DNA of 59,835 bases from an uncultured Muribaculaceae bacterium (GTDB lineage Bacteria; Bacteroidota; Bacteroidia; Bacteroidales; Muribaculaceae), in assembly GCA_944321685.1 (NCBI GenBank), contig CALUMH010000017.1, positions 1-59,835 on the forward strand, given 5' to 3'. The notes below the pieces were generated by a model that searched no databases, was not told the DNA's origin, and was given only the letters and a program-made list of their open reading frames with translations. The translations under genes were made by a program, and so were the position numbers. Position 1 is the stretch's first letter; every line of letters begins with the position of its first letter. Shown piece after piece: positions 16,999 through 25,667 of this stretch.

Positions 16999-18600
16999 AT
17001 GGAACTCGGAATTATATTAATAGTCTTCATAGTGCTTGCAGTGGTATCGGTTGTGTTGTTTGGCACAGTTGTCACAAAAGACTTGCAAATGCTGCAACAG
17101 AACTCTTATCGTAACGAGCGTTACATTCATTGGATAACTACAAGCGGCGACACATTGTCACCACGTCGGTTGCTTAATGCGGCTTTGTTCATACTGATGA
17201 TTTCGATGTTCTCCCAATCGATTTTCGTGATTGGGATAGTTCTCATCACTATGATTACCGAATGCATTGTATTGTTGACACGCAAGTCGAAAAAACCGCT
17301 TGTATTCACAAAACGCGTATGGAGACTTTTTCTTACTGTAAATATAATGACATGGATTGTGGCTGTAGTCGTGGCTTCTTTTATAAATAACACCTCATGT
17401 TTTGAAATCCACACATTTGCCATTGTAATGATGCTTGCAATTCCATTGTCGTCGGCAATCGTGCTTGCATCCAATTGGCTGTTGAAACCTATAGAAAAAC
17501 ACATCAACAATCGTTATATAAACGATGCTCGCCGCATTCTTGCCCAAATGAAAGATATGACTATAATAGGCATAACGGGCAGCTATGGAAAGACAAGCAC
17601 CAAACATTACCTGAACCGTATATTGAGCGAAAAATACTCGGTATTGATGACTCCAGGCAGTTTCAACACGCCTATGGGTGTGGTACGCACTGTACGTGAA
17701 ATGCTACAGCCCTACAATAACCTTTTTATAGTGGAAATGGGGGCAAAAAACATTGGTGACATACGTGAGATTTGCGACATTGTACATCCTAAATATGGAA
17801 TAGTGACCGCAGTTGGCGAACAACACTTGGAGTCATTTAAATCGATAGAAAATGTGCAACGCACAAAGTTTGAACTCATCGATGCTCTGCCGGCAGACGG
17901 ATTCGGCGTTCTTAACAACGATTTTCCGTACATTGCCAATCGCATGGTTAACAACGTGGAGGTAAAACGATATACTGTCAATCCCACCGAAAACAGCGAC
18001 TATCATGCCGAAAACATCACATACTCTGCACATGGTACTTCGTTCCGAATCGTGGGGTGCGGAAAATCTCTTGAATTAACTACCAAATTAGTGGGCGAAT
18101 GCAATATTTCCAACTTGCTTGCAGCTGTTATTTTGGCTATGCGCCTTGGCGTTCCTGATAATAAAATACAATATGCCGTGAGCAAAATCGAGCAAGTGGA
18201 ACACCGCTTGAATATAAAACGTACACCGGGTGGAATAATCATAATCGATGATGCTTTCAATTCCAATCCCGATGGTTCGCGCATGGCACTTGATGTACTT
18301 GCGGGTATGAGAGGTGGGAAACGTATAGTAATCACTCCTGGAATGATAGAACTCGGCTCAAAACAAGAGTATTACAACGAACTCTTCGGTGAACATATTG
18401 CCGAAACATGCGATATTGCAATAATAGTGGGAGAATATAACCGCGAAGCAATTGTAACCGGTATCAAACGCAAACAACATAACGCACTTACCATGCATAC
18501 AGTATCGACATTTGCCGATGCTCAAAAAATCATGCTATCCATAGCCAAACCCGGCGACACAGTGCTTTATGAAAACGATTTACCCGACACTTTTAAATAA
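16999..18600 (+). CDS. Membrane-anchored MurF-like Mur ligase
   Basis: Protein of 533 aa. The C-terminal two thirds are a Mur ligase: ATP loop GITGSYGKTST (191-201), VEMGAKNIGDI (about 245-255), VGEQHLESF and the C-terminal DDAFNSNPDG. In place of the UDP-MurNAc-tripeptide-binding domain of MurF, the first 165 residues hold membrane helices (about 4-26, 60-95, 107-128, 138-160). The enzyme is therefore predicted to be anchored with its ligase domain in the cytoplasm and to join amino acids or dipeptides to something other than the normal soluble precursor. Pairing with a ligase-like Ddl gene 34 bp downstream suggests the dipeptide made there is its substrate. Confidence 0.85.
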   Translation: MELGIILIVFIVLAVVSVVLFGTVVTKDLQMLQQNSYRNERYIHWITTSGDTLSPRRLLNAALFILMISMFSQSIFVIGIVLITMITECIVLLTRKSKKPLVFTKRVWRLFLTVNIMTWIVAVVVASFINNTSCFEIHTFAIVMMLAIPLSSAIVLASNWLLKPIEKHINNRYINDARRILAQMKDMTIIGITGSYGKTSTKHYLNRILSEKYSVLMTPGSFNTPMGVVRTVREMLQPYNNLFIVEMGAKNIGDIREICDIVHPKYGIVTAVGEQHLESFKSIENVQRTKFELIDALPADGFGVLNNDFPYIANRMVNNVEVKRYTVNPTENSDYHAENITYSAHGTSFRIVGCGKSLELTTKLVGECNISNLLAAVILAMRLGVPDNKIQYAVSKIEQVEHRLNIKRTPGGIIIIDDAFNSNPDGSRMALDVLAGMRGGKRIVITPGMIELGSKQEYYNELFGEHIAETCDIAIIVGEYNREAIVTGIKRKQHNALTMHTVSTFADAQKIMLSIAKPGDTVLYENDLPDTFK

Positions 18601-18634
18601 ACGACAAAACAACAATTATACACATAACTGAAAA

Positions 18635-19813
18635 ATGAAAACAACTATCGGAGTGTTCTTCGGAGGACGCTCGACCGAACATGAAATTTCGGTAATCTCG
18701 GCTTCTCAGGCAATGCACGCCATCAACAAAGATAAATATGACGTTGTACCCATTTACATTTCCAAGCAAGGGAAATGGTACACAGGCAATGCATTGCTCG
18801 ACATACAAAACTATCGCAACACAACCGAACTGCTTGCACAAGTCGAAGAAATATATATGGAACCGACTTTTGGCGATTATAACATTTATAAGAAAAAACG
18901 CAGCCTGTTTGGCTCTTCCATACTGAAGCATCTTGATGTGGTAATACCAGTGTTGCATGGCTCTAATGGTGAAGACGGTATATTTGAAGGCGTGCTTGAA
19001 ACCATCGGTATTCCATATGCCGGATGCTGCACCCTATCGAGCGCAAACGGAATGGACAAAATCACCATGAAGATGATACTAAAATCTTGTGGCATTCCAG
19101 TGGTAGATTATGTATGGTTTACCGACAAAGAATGGTTCGCGCGCCGAAATGAAATCATCGACCAAATTGAACGTGAAATCGGCTATCCGGTAATAGTTAA
19201 GCCGGCCAACCTTGGTTCAAGTGTAGGCATAGGCCGTGCACGTAATCGCGAGGAACTTATCGAAAAAGTTGATGGTGCCGAAATTTATACCACACGCATC
19301 ATCGTCGAGGATATGGTGGAAGAATTGCAAGAAATCAACTGCTCGGTACTTGGTGATTGCGACGAATGTGAAGCTTCAGTACTTGAAGAACCCATTAAAA
19401 GCGGTGAAATCCTGTCATATGAAGACAAATATGTGGGCGGAACAAAAGGTGCCAAAGGTATGCAAGCATCTCAAAAGCGTATCCCGGCCAACTTACCCCA
19501 AGAAGAAACCAAGCGCATTCAGTTCCTTGCACGTGAAACATTCCGCGTGCTATCATGCCACGGTGTAAGTCGTGTTGATATGATTATCGACCGTAAAACA
19601 CGCAACATTTATGTAAATGAAATCAACACCATTCCGGGCTCATTATCGTTCTACTTGTGGGAAGCATCAGGCATAAGTTTCGAACAACTTATGGACAGAC
19701 TGGTAGAACTCGCCATTAAGCGCAAACGCGAGCAAGGCATGAAAACCGTCTCCTACGACCACAACATATTCAACCTTGGTGGTGGAATTAAAGGCGGAAT
19801 TAAAACCAAATAA
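18635..19813 (+). CDS. D-alanine-D-alanine-ligase-like ATP-grasp enzyme
   Basis: Protein of 392 aa with the Ddl N-terminal block VFFGGRSTEHEIS (7-19), HGSNGEDG (109-115), nucleotide motif VKPANLGSSVGIG (188-200) and C-terminal NEINTIPGSLSFYLWE (328-343). Standard Ddl proteins are about 310-370 aa and end NEVNTxPGFT with a MYP-type sequence; here that end is SLSFYLW, and there is an extra tail ending in a glycine-rich stretch. It is thus a paralogue whose second substrate may not be D-Ala. It is the last gene of the three-gene unit, ended by the terminator at 19837-19882. Confidence 0.85.
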   Translation: MKTTIGVFFGGRSTEHEISVISASQAMHAINKDKYDVVPIYISKQGKWYTGNALLDIQNYRNTTELLAQVEEIYMEPTFGDYNIYKKKRSLFGSSILKHLDVVIPVLHGSNGEDGIFEGVLETIGIPYAGCCTLSSANGMDKITMKMILKSCGIPVVDYVWFTDKEWFARRNEIIDQIEREIGYPVIVKPANLGSSVGIGRARNREELIEKVDGAEIYTTRIIVEDMVEELQEINCSVLGDCDECEASVLEEPIKSGEILSYEDKYVGGTKGAKGMQASQKRIPANLPQEETKRIQFLARETFRVLSCHGVSRVDMIIDRKTRNIYVNEINTIPGSLSFYLWEASGISFEQLMDRLVELAIKRKREQGMKTVSYDHNIFNLGGGIKGGIKTK

Positions 19814-19836
19814 TAGCATCAATAGTTTTATTCAAT

Positions 19837-19882
19837 AAAACTTGGATGAACGACATATTTTCAAGTCATTCATCCAGTTTTT
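19837..19882. terminator. Shared terminator between convergent genes
   Basis: Stem GGATGAA-GAC with its complement, one mismatch, flanked by A and T tracts so that it can serve the ligase gene on the plus strand and the TIGR02757 gene on the minus strand. The plus-strand T run is TTTTTT. Confidence 0.8.
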
Positions 19883-19884
19883 TA

Positions 19885-20682
19885 TTATATAGTTGGGGCA
19901 AGATACTTGTCGCCTATACCTATGCCAAAAAGGGCAAAATCATAAACCACAGGGTCCTCGGGGCGCATATGGCGCAATATTTCCGTTAACTCGATGACTG
20001 TGCGGCGGTCATTGGCACGGCGTGTCACCAGGCCTAATGCTCGGGCAGTATCACCCACGTGTACATCAAGCGGGATGAACAGTTGGGATGGCTTTATACA
20101 CGTCCACACACCCATGTCAACAATTCCATCGTTTCGCACGAGCCAACGCAATGCCATATTGATACGTTTGAGTGCCGTATCGGCAAGTTTTCCCGGCAGA
20201 CACCGCGAATCGGACAATCCTCCATTAACCTCGGAGAACTGCTGCTGCATAAGTTCCACAAGTTTCCACGACGGTGCATTGCTATTGCCAATGTCAAAGT
20301 GCATAGTGAAATCGTGCAGCGAACCATACTTTCCGAATATGGATCTAAAGCCACGCAACATATACTTGAAGTTGCGAACAAAAAATGTACGATGAATATT
20401 CAACCCATCAGGTAATTGTTCATACGCTCCGTCCATCACATACCCCATTGGGTCTCCGTCCATCATTGCGAGCATCTTTTCACAATTGTTACATATCATT
20501 TTGCGGTTTCCCCAAGCAATTGTGGCCGACAAAAAAGCTACAAGCTCAATATCTTGCAACTTTTCGAATCGTCGCGGGAATTGTACCGGATCATTGACTA
20601 TAAAATTGACATTATTGATACGCTCGGCCTCTGCGTCAAGGAAATCACGCAGACGTATAAATTCTTCACTGTCAAATTCCAT
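19885..20682 (-). CDS. TIGR02757 (DUF2400) family protein
   Basis: Protein of 265 aa of a widespread Bacteroidetes family without assigned function, recognised by DPVQFPRRF near the N-terminus, an ATIAWGNRKMI segment, LNMALRWLVRNDGIVDMGVW in the middle and a C-terminal DFALFGIGI. The helical composition resembles HhH-type DNA glycosylases, but no catalytic residue can be assigned with confidence. It is 5 bp downstream of a small membrane-protein gene and probably cotranscribed from the leaderless promoter at 20951-20944. Confidence 0.88.
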   Translation of the reverse strand: MEFDSEEFIRLRDFLDAEAERINNVNFIVNDPVQFPRRFEKLQDIELVAFLSATIAWGNRKMICNNCEKMLAMMDGDPMGYVMDGAYEQLPDGLNIHRTFFVRNFKYMLRGFRSIFGKYGSLHDFTMHFDIGNSNAPSWKLVELMQQQFSEVNGGLSDSRCLPGKLADTALKRINMALRWLVRNDGIVDMGVWTCIKPSQLFIPLDVHVGDTARALGLVTRRANDRRTVIELTEILRHMRPEDPVVYDFALFGIGIGDKYLAPTI

Positions 20683-20687
20683 GTTTT

Positions 20688-20939
20688 TTACTTCTTACGC
20701 CACAAGGCAATTTGTAATTTCAACCTTTTGTAACCATCAACTCCAAGAATTGCCAATCCGCTATATTGTGCAGTCTTTGCAAGACCGAAAAACAACACCC
20801 ACAGTACACCTTTTGCCTCAATACTTATAGGCAGAAAAAACTGTACCGCCGATAAAACATAAAACGGAACACACAATAGCAATACTACCACTCCTGTACG
20901 GAAGGATAAACTTGAAAACCAATGCTTGAATTTTTTCAT
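20688..20939 (-). CDS. Small two-helix membrane protein
   Basis: Protein of 83 aa with two hydrophobic segments (about 16-34 and 42-66) and basic ends (MKKFK start, RKK end), consistent with a small inner-membrane protein. I do not recognise a family. Its ATG begins five bases from a -7 box on the minus strand, implying a leaderless message, and it is followed at 5 bp by the TIGR02757 gene. Confidence 0.75.
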   Translation of the reverse strand: MKKFKHWFSSLSFRTGVVVLLLCVPFYVLSAVQFFLPISIEAKGVLWVLFFGLAKTAQYSGLAILGVDGYKRLKLQIALWRKK

Positions 20940-20943
20940 GCCG

Positions 20944-20980
20944 CAAATTTAATAAATAACCATGATTTATTTTAATTTTG
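20944..20980. promoter_or_regulatory. Interlocked divergent promoters
   Basis: A minus-strand -7 box (TAAATTTG, 20951-20944) and a plus-strand -7 box (TAATTTTG, 20973-20980) lie in a 49-bp gap between divergent start codons at 20939 and 20989. Each -33 position would fall on or beside the other promoter's -7 box. Both start codons lie 5-9 bp past their boxes, so both mRNAs should be leaderless or nearly so. Confidence 0.65.
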
Positions 20981-20988
20981 CACTCGTT

Positions 20989-21309
20989 ATGGACGAGAAT
21001 ACCAAATTACAGATAGAAGAGAAAATAGTGATGCTGCTAAAAACTGTATATGACCCCGAAATACCGGTTGATATATACAGCCTTGGATTAATATACGGCA
21101 TTGATGTGGAAGAAGACGGCAATGTAAAAATCGACATGACGTTGACCGCACCATCATGCCCTGCCTCCGACTTTTTGATGGAAGACATACGCACCAAGCT
21201 CGAAAGTATCGACGGAGTAAAAGGGGTGGACGTGCGCCTTGTTTTTGAACCCGAATGGAACCAGGATATGATGACCGAAGAAGCCAAACTCGAATTAGGC
21301 TTATTATAA
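20989..21309 (+). CDS. MIP18/DUF59 family iron-sulfur assembly protein
   Basis: Protein of 106 aa of the SufT/PaaD/MIP18 group that helps mature iron-sulfur proteins in the cytoplasm. Characteristic are VYDPEIPVDIYSLGLIYG (the DPE motif), VKIDMTLTAPSCPASDF with its conserved cysteine, and a C-terminal VRLVFEPEW. The ATG at 20989 is chosen over one 27 bp upstream, because the earlier ATG lies inside the promoter and adds no family sequence. It is followed 4 bp later by the lpxH-like gene. Confidence 0.9.
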   Translation: MDENTKLQIEEKIVMLLKTVYDPEIPVDIYSLGLIYGIDVEEDGNVKIDMTLTAPSCPASDFLMEDIRTKLESIDGVKGVDVRLVFEPEWNQDMMTEEAKLELGLL

Positions 21310-21313
21310 CAAA

Positions 21314-22084
21314 ATGGATAAAAAGAAGGTTTTTTTCATATCCGACTTGCATTTAGGTGCCGATTATATGGATGGCACTCACAATGCTGAACGTCGTGTA
21401 ATCGAATGGATCGACTCGGTGCGTGATGAAATGGCCGAGTTATACCTCATGGGCGATATTCTCGATTATTGGTACGAATACCGATATGTGGTTCCTCGTG
21501 GGTATGTGCGTTTTTTCGGAAAACTTGCCGAACTGAGCGATAACGGAGTGAAAGTACATTGGTTCATCGGCAATCATGATATATGGATATTTGATTATCT
21601 GCCATACGAACTCGGCATAGAAGTAATCGATGGCAGTCTTATTCGCGAAATCATGGGACGACGTTTTTTCCTCGCCCACGGCGATGGCGTCGGCCGTCAC
21701 TCTCGTACTTTCCGATTTCTGCGTGCACTGTTTCGTAACCGCCTATGTCAACGCTTATATGCAGCCATACACCCGCGATGGACAGTACCATTTGCTCATG
21801 GGTGGTCGAGTCATAGCCGTCGCTCACACAAAGACGAGCCAACAATCGAGGCTCCCGATTGCAATGGTATGCGCCGCTTTGTAGATGAATATTCTGCAAA
21901 GCACCCATATATTGACTATTACGTATTCGGACATTTCCATATTGTTAAAAACATTACACTTGCCAACAAGGCTCATTTGATAATACTTGGCGATTGGATC
22001 AGCAAATTTTCGTATGCTTCGTTTGACGGCTACAATCTTGAAATAAAATATTTCAAGCGGCAATCGAAAATGTTAAACGATTAG
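21314..22084 (+). CDS. UDP-2,3-diacylglucosamine diphosphatase-like metallophosphoesterase
   Basis: Calcineurin-type phosphoesterase of 256 aa. The dinuclear metal ligands are in ISDLHLGA, MGDILDYW, FIGNHDIW, AHGDGVG and a terminal FGHFHI. The N-terminal and His-containing blocks match LpxH-type lipid A enzymes, which remove UMP from UDP-2,3-diacylglucosamine at the membrane surface; Bacteroidetes LpxH homologues have this size. Lipid A hydrolysis is therefore likely but not proven. It lies 4 bp downstream of the MIP18 gene. Confidence 0.85.
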   Translation: MDKKKVFFISDLHLGADYMDGTHNAERRVIEWIDSVRDEMAELYLMGDILDYWYEYRYVVPRGYVRFFGKLAELSDNGVKVHWFIGNHDIWIFDYLPYELGIEVIDGSLIREIMGRRFFLAHGDGVGRHSRTFRFLRALFRNRLCQRLYAAIHPRWTVPFAHGWSSHSRRSHKDEPTIEAPDCNGMRRFVDEYSAKHPYIDYYVFGHFHIVKNITLANKAHLIILGDWISKFSYASFDGYNLEIKYFKRQSKMLND

Positions 22085-22401
22085 CAAATTTTAGACAAAC
22101 TTCCCAAAATTATACCTTGTTGCATTTTGCAACCCAAAGTCATTGAAATTACATGATTTTTCGGTAAATTTGCATTGTTTACTTACAAAAGTATGCCCCC
22201 GGAAAAACATTTTTCCAACAAAAACAGCAGTCAAAATCAAATTTCACAACATTTAACCTTGTGAATATTTGAAACCACCAATCAACAAATCTCTACAAAT
22301 CAAGTGTTTACATAATCACACCCTAACACTTTTTAACAACAGCAATAAAAACATAGTTTTTAAACATATATTTTTATTTGCCGCAATCCGAAATTAGGGT
22401 G
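22085..22401. other. AT-rich intergenic stretch without a visible gene
   Basis: About 320 bases between the lpxH-like gene and the candidate small RNA. There is a short perfect hairpin (GTTGCA-TTT-TGCAAC, 22119-22133) soon after the stop codon and a -7-like box TAAATTTG at 22165-22172 with TTG about 20 bp upstream, which would read toward ispD. No coding region, tRNA, tmRNA or RNase P signature was found. Confidence 0.5.
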
Positions 22402-22409
22402 TACATTTG
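22377..22409 (+). promoter_or_regulatory. Promoter of the candidate small RNA or ispD leader
   Basis: TTTG (22377-22380), a 21-bp spacer and TACATTTG (22402-22409) fit the consensus. Transcription would start near 22415. Confidence 0.65.
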
Positions 22410-22414
22410 CAACA

Positions 22415-22500
22415 TAAACCTAAAACAATCTTTTTTACCTTAAAAAGTTATACCTATTGAAGACCTAAAAAGGAACTTTGCAGAAAAGTTCCTTTTTATT
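22415..22500 (+). ncRNA. Candidate small RNA or transcription attenuator upstream of ispD
   Basis: A promoter at 22377-22409 and a strong intrinsic terminator (arms AAAAAGGAACTT 22467-22478 and AAGTTCCTTTTT from 22487, then more T) bracket about 85 nt with no ATG-started reading frame. The product could be a short stand-alone RNA. Alternatively it is an attenuated leader for ispD-recG, which begins 90 bp later: AAAGTT at 22445-22450 could pair with AACTTT in the terminator's left arm. Neither reading can be chosen from sequence. Confidence 0.45.
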
Positions 22501-22590
22501 TTTCCTCATTTTGTAAACTTGCACAACACATCGGTTTTTATTTATTTTGCAATAACAACGAATGTGGAACAAAATTCCCAATTAAAGACG

Positions 22591-23274
22591 ATGACTCGAT
22601 ACGCAATAATTGTTGCTGGAGGTTCGGGCAGCCGATTTGGTTCGGCAATCCCCAAGCAATTTCTGCTACTATCAGGCGAACCGGTGCTGATGCACACCAT
22701 TCGCCATTTTGCCGTTATTGGTGCATCGGTGGTACTAGTACTGCCGCAATCTCAAATCAGCTATTGGCATGAATTATGTCACAAATATGCTTTTACCGAA
22801 CCGATAAAAATAATCTCAGGAGGAGACAGCCGTTTTCATTCGGTAAAAAATGCCCTCAAGGCCATAAACGCAACGCCTGGCGATATTATAGCCGTACATG
22901 ATGGTGTGCGTCCGCTCATATCGCAAGAAATAATAAAACGCGCTTATGATGAAGCCATATTACATGGAAATGCAATACCGGCAGTACCGGTGACCGACTC
23001 CATCAGGGAAACGCAGGGTAATGGCTTATCGAAAACTCTCGACCGCTCTCGTCTCATGGCCGTACAAACGCCACAAGCATTCGATGCCATCACACTCAAA
23101 AATGCTTATGACACCGATTTCGATGCATCGTTCACCGACGATGCATCGGTAGTAGAACGTGCCGGATATGCCATCCACCTTATTCCAGGCGACACCATCA
23201 ATATAAAAATCACCCATCCCGGCGACATTGAAATAGCCGAGATACTGCTTAAACAAAGTGGAAGAACTCTCTAA
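22591..23274 (+). CDS. ispD: 2-C-methyl-D-erythritol 4-phosphate cytidylyltransferase
   Basis: Third enzyme of the MEP isoprenoid pathway: joins CTP and methylerythritol phosphate. The 227-aa protein shows IIVAGGSGSRFGSAIPKQF (nucleotide loop with Arg and Lys), the HDGVRPLIS block, VTDSIRE and a TPQAF motif, all in family order. The ATG at 22591 is used because an upstream in-frame start adds 24 unrelated residues. It overlaps the start of recG by 17 bp. Confidence 0.95.
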   Translation: MTRYAIIVAGGSGSRFGSAIPKQFLLLSGEPVLMHTIRHFAVIGASVVLVLPQSQISYWHELCHKYAFTEPIKIISGGDSRFHSVKNALKAINATPGDIIAVHDGVRPLISQEIIKRAYDEAILHGNAIPAVPVTDSIRETQGNGLSKTLDRSRLMAVQTPQAFDAITLKNAYDTDFDASFTDDASVVERAGYAIHLIPGDTINIKITHPGDIEIAEILLKQSGRTL

Positions 23275-25363
23275 ACTCGATATCAAGTACCTGCACGGAG
23301 TAGGACCGAAACGTGCCGAGTTGCTTGCCCAAGAATTAGGCATACGCTCATATTACGATTTGCTATATCATTTCCCATTCAGATACATCGACCGCAGTAA
23401 AATTCACAAAATAAGCGATCTGCGCCATTTGAGCGAAAACGGCGAAATGCCTTACCTGCAACTGAAAGGCCGTTTCGCAGCATTTGCCGTACATGGTGAA
23501 GGGGCAAGACGCCGGCTCAATGCGTTGTTTTACGACGGAACCGGGTCGATCGATGTAGTATGGTTCAACAAAGTGAAAATCATACAAGAAAACCTGCACA
23601 CCGACATCGAATACATAATTTTCGGCAAACCGGCTCCATTTAATTCACGATACAGCATAACCCACCCCGAGGTTGATGCCTACAAACCGGGCATGGAGAC
23701 TCAAGGATTGACAGGCGTTTACAACATCACCGAAAAGATGCGCAACCGCTCATTCACATCGCGCACCATAAAGCAACTCATGCAAAACCTGCTTGCCACA
23801 CTGCATCATGTCAATGATCCGCTGCCGCCTGAAATAATTGCCCGATACCGTTTCCTGGCTTTACATGATGCCCTCGTCAACATACATTTGCCTGCAACCG
23901 TTCAAATGTTACAACGAGCACAATTCCGTCTTAAATACGACGAGTTGTTTTTTCTCCAACTCAACCTGCTGCGCTATTCCAAATCTCGCTCGATTAAATC
24001 AGGTGGGTTTAGGTTCACACACGTCGGAAAGCACTTCAATGACTTCTATCACCACGTACTGCCATTTCCACTTACCGAGGCTCAAAAACGGGTAATAAAA
24101 GAAATACGTGCCGATATGGGCAGCGGACGACAAATGAATCGATTGCTGCAAGGTGACGTGGGCAGTGGAAAAACACTTGTAGCACTAATGTCCATGCTGC
24201 TCGCCATCGACAACGGCTACCAAGCATGCATAATGGCCCCAACCGAGATACTTGCACAGCAACATTATGAAACCATCAGACCGCTTGCTTCACAAGTGGG
24301 AATTAAAGCAGCTTTGCTCACCGGTTCAACGCCCAAAAAGGAACGGGACTTGATACATTCAGGGTTATTAAGCGGAGAAATAGGCATCACCGTCGGAACC
24401 CATGCGCTTATCGAAGATTCGGTGGTATTTGCGCAGCTCGGCATGGCTGTAATAGATGAACAGCACCGATTTGGCGTGGCACAACGAGCCAAGCTGTGGA
24501 ACAAAAACACAGTCCCGCCACACATACTTGTAATGACAGCCACTCCCATACCGCGTACACTTGCAATGACGGTATATGGCGACCTTGACGTATCGGTCAT
24601 TGACGAATTGCCACCGGGCCGCAAACCGGTACAGACAATATTGCGATATGACAACCACAGGCAACAAGTTTACCGCTTCATCGGTTCTCAACTTAAAGAA
24701 GGACGACAGGCATATATTGTGTATCCGTTGATACAAGAAAACGAGAAACTCGATTTACGTAACCTTGAAGAAGGATATAAGATAATACAAGAAACATTCC
24801 CCGACTACCGTGTGTGTTTTGTTCACGGCAAAATGAAACCAAGCGAAAAAGAATATCAAATGCAACTGTTTGTAGAAGGCTCTGCACAAATAATGGTAGC
24901 AACAACTGTTATTGAAGTGGGTGTAAACGTGCCAAATGCATCAGTAATGCTTATTGAAAATGCTGAACGATTCGGATTGTCACAGTTGCATCAATTGCGT
25001 GGACGCGTGGGACGCGGAGCCGAGCGTTCTTATTGTATCCTCATGTCCCACATGAAAATCTCCGGAAGCACCCGCCACCGTCTTGAAGTAATGACACAAA
25101 CTACCGATGGATTCGTTATTGCCGAAGAGGACATGCGCCTGCGGGGGCCGGGCGATATGGAAGGTACACAGCAAAGCGGAATTGCATTCAACTTGCACAT
25201 TGCCGACATAGCCAAGGATGGGCAAATAATCCAAGCAGCCCGTGACGATGCTATGCGTATCATCGAAGATGATCCGTCCCTATCCAAACCAAAAAATCTG
25301 AAATTGGCACGACAATTGCATTTTTTATATAGCCGTAACCACGATTGGAGCCGCATTAGTTGA
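23258..25363 (+). CDS. recG: ATP-dependent DNA helicase RecG
   Basis: Branched-DNA helicase that remodels stalled forks and recombination intermediates. The 701-aa protein has an N-terminal wedge/OB region, Walker A GDVGSGKT, the DEQHRFGV box, TATPIPRT, and C-terminal motifs FVHGKM, VIEVGVNVPNA and QLRGRVGRG. It starts at GTG inside the ispD coding end. Ten helicase residues after QLRGRVGRG lead into a typical MRLRGPGD segment, and the length is normal. Confidence 0.97.
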   Translation: MEELSKLDIKYLHGVGPKRAELLAQELGIRSYYDLLYHFPFRYIDRSKIHKISDLRHLSENGEMPYLQLKGRFAAFAVHGEGARRRLNALFYDGTGSIDVVWFNKVKIIQENLHTDIEYIIFGKPAPFNSRYSITHPEVDAYKPGMETQGLTGVYNITEKMRNRSFTSRTIKQLMQNLLATLHHVNDPLPPEIIARYRFLALHDALVNIHLPATVQMLQRAQFRLKYDELFFLQLNLLRYSKSRSIKSGGFRFTHVGKHFNDFYHHVLPFPLTEAQKRVIKEIRADMGSGRQMNRLLQGDVGSGKTLVALMSMLLAIDNGYQACIMAPTEILAQQHYETIRPLASQVGIKAALLTGSTPKKERDLIHSGLLSGEIGITVGTHALIEDSVVFAQLGMAVIDEQHRFGVAQRAKLWNKNTVPPHILVMTATPIPRTLAMTVYGDLDVSVIDELPPGRKPVQTILRYDNHRQQVYRFIGSQLKEGRQAYIVYPLIQENEKLDLRNLEEGYKIIQETFPDYRVCFVHGKMKPSEKEYQMQLFVEGSAQIMVATTVIEVGVNVPNASVMLIENAERFGLSQLHQLRGRVGRGAERSYCILMSHMKISGSTRHRLEVMTQTTDGFVIAEEDMRLRGPGDMEGTQQSGIAFNLHIADIAKDGQIIQAARDDAMRIIEDDPSLSKPKNLKLARQLHFLYSRNHDWSRIS

Positions 25364-25667
25364 CAATGTTTTTTGCCTTGTTAAAATTCACACATTTAAC
25401 AAACAAAAAGCAAAAATAAATCGTCAAAATCGAGCAAAAAGCAAATTATGCTGCAAAACACATTTTTGGATAAAACATTATAAATAAGACACATATGCCA
25501 AAATTTCAAGCAACAGTCTCATGTGTTTAGATTATTTAACTGCAAGAAAAAACCGCTTCGTTAAGAAAAATGACTAAATTTGAAACACGAGAACGCAAAA
25601 CAGGTTTCTGTTAACAAATCGAAGTCTCAAAAAACAAACCATTTCAACCATTTAAATCGCATTAAAC
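25364..25667. other. Intergenic stretch upstream of ndk
   Basis: A 304-bp AT-rich gap after recG. It holds a clear -7 box TAAATTTG at 25575-25582, about 85 bp before the ndk start, and no convincing terminator, RNA gene or reading frame. Confidence 0.6.

Noticed and set aside
22173..22400. Possible RNase P RNA, tmRNA or other large RNA in the long AT-rich gap
   Set aside because: No tRNA-like ends, no recognisable conserved blocks and very low GC content.
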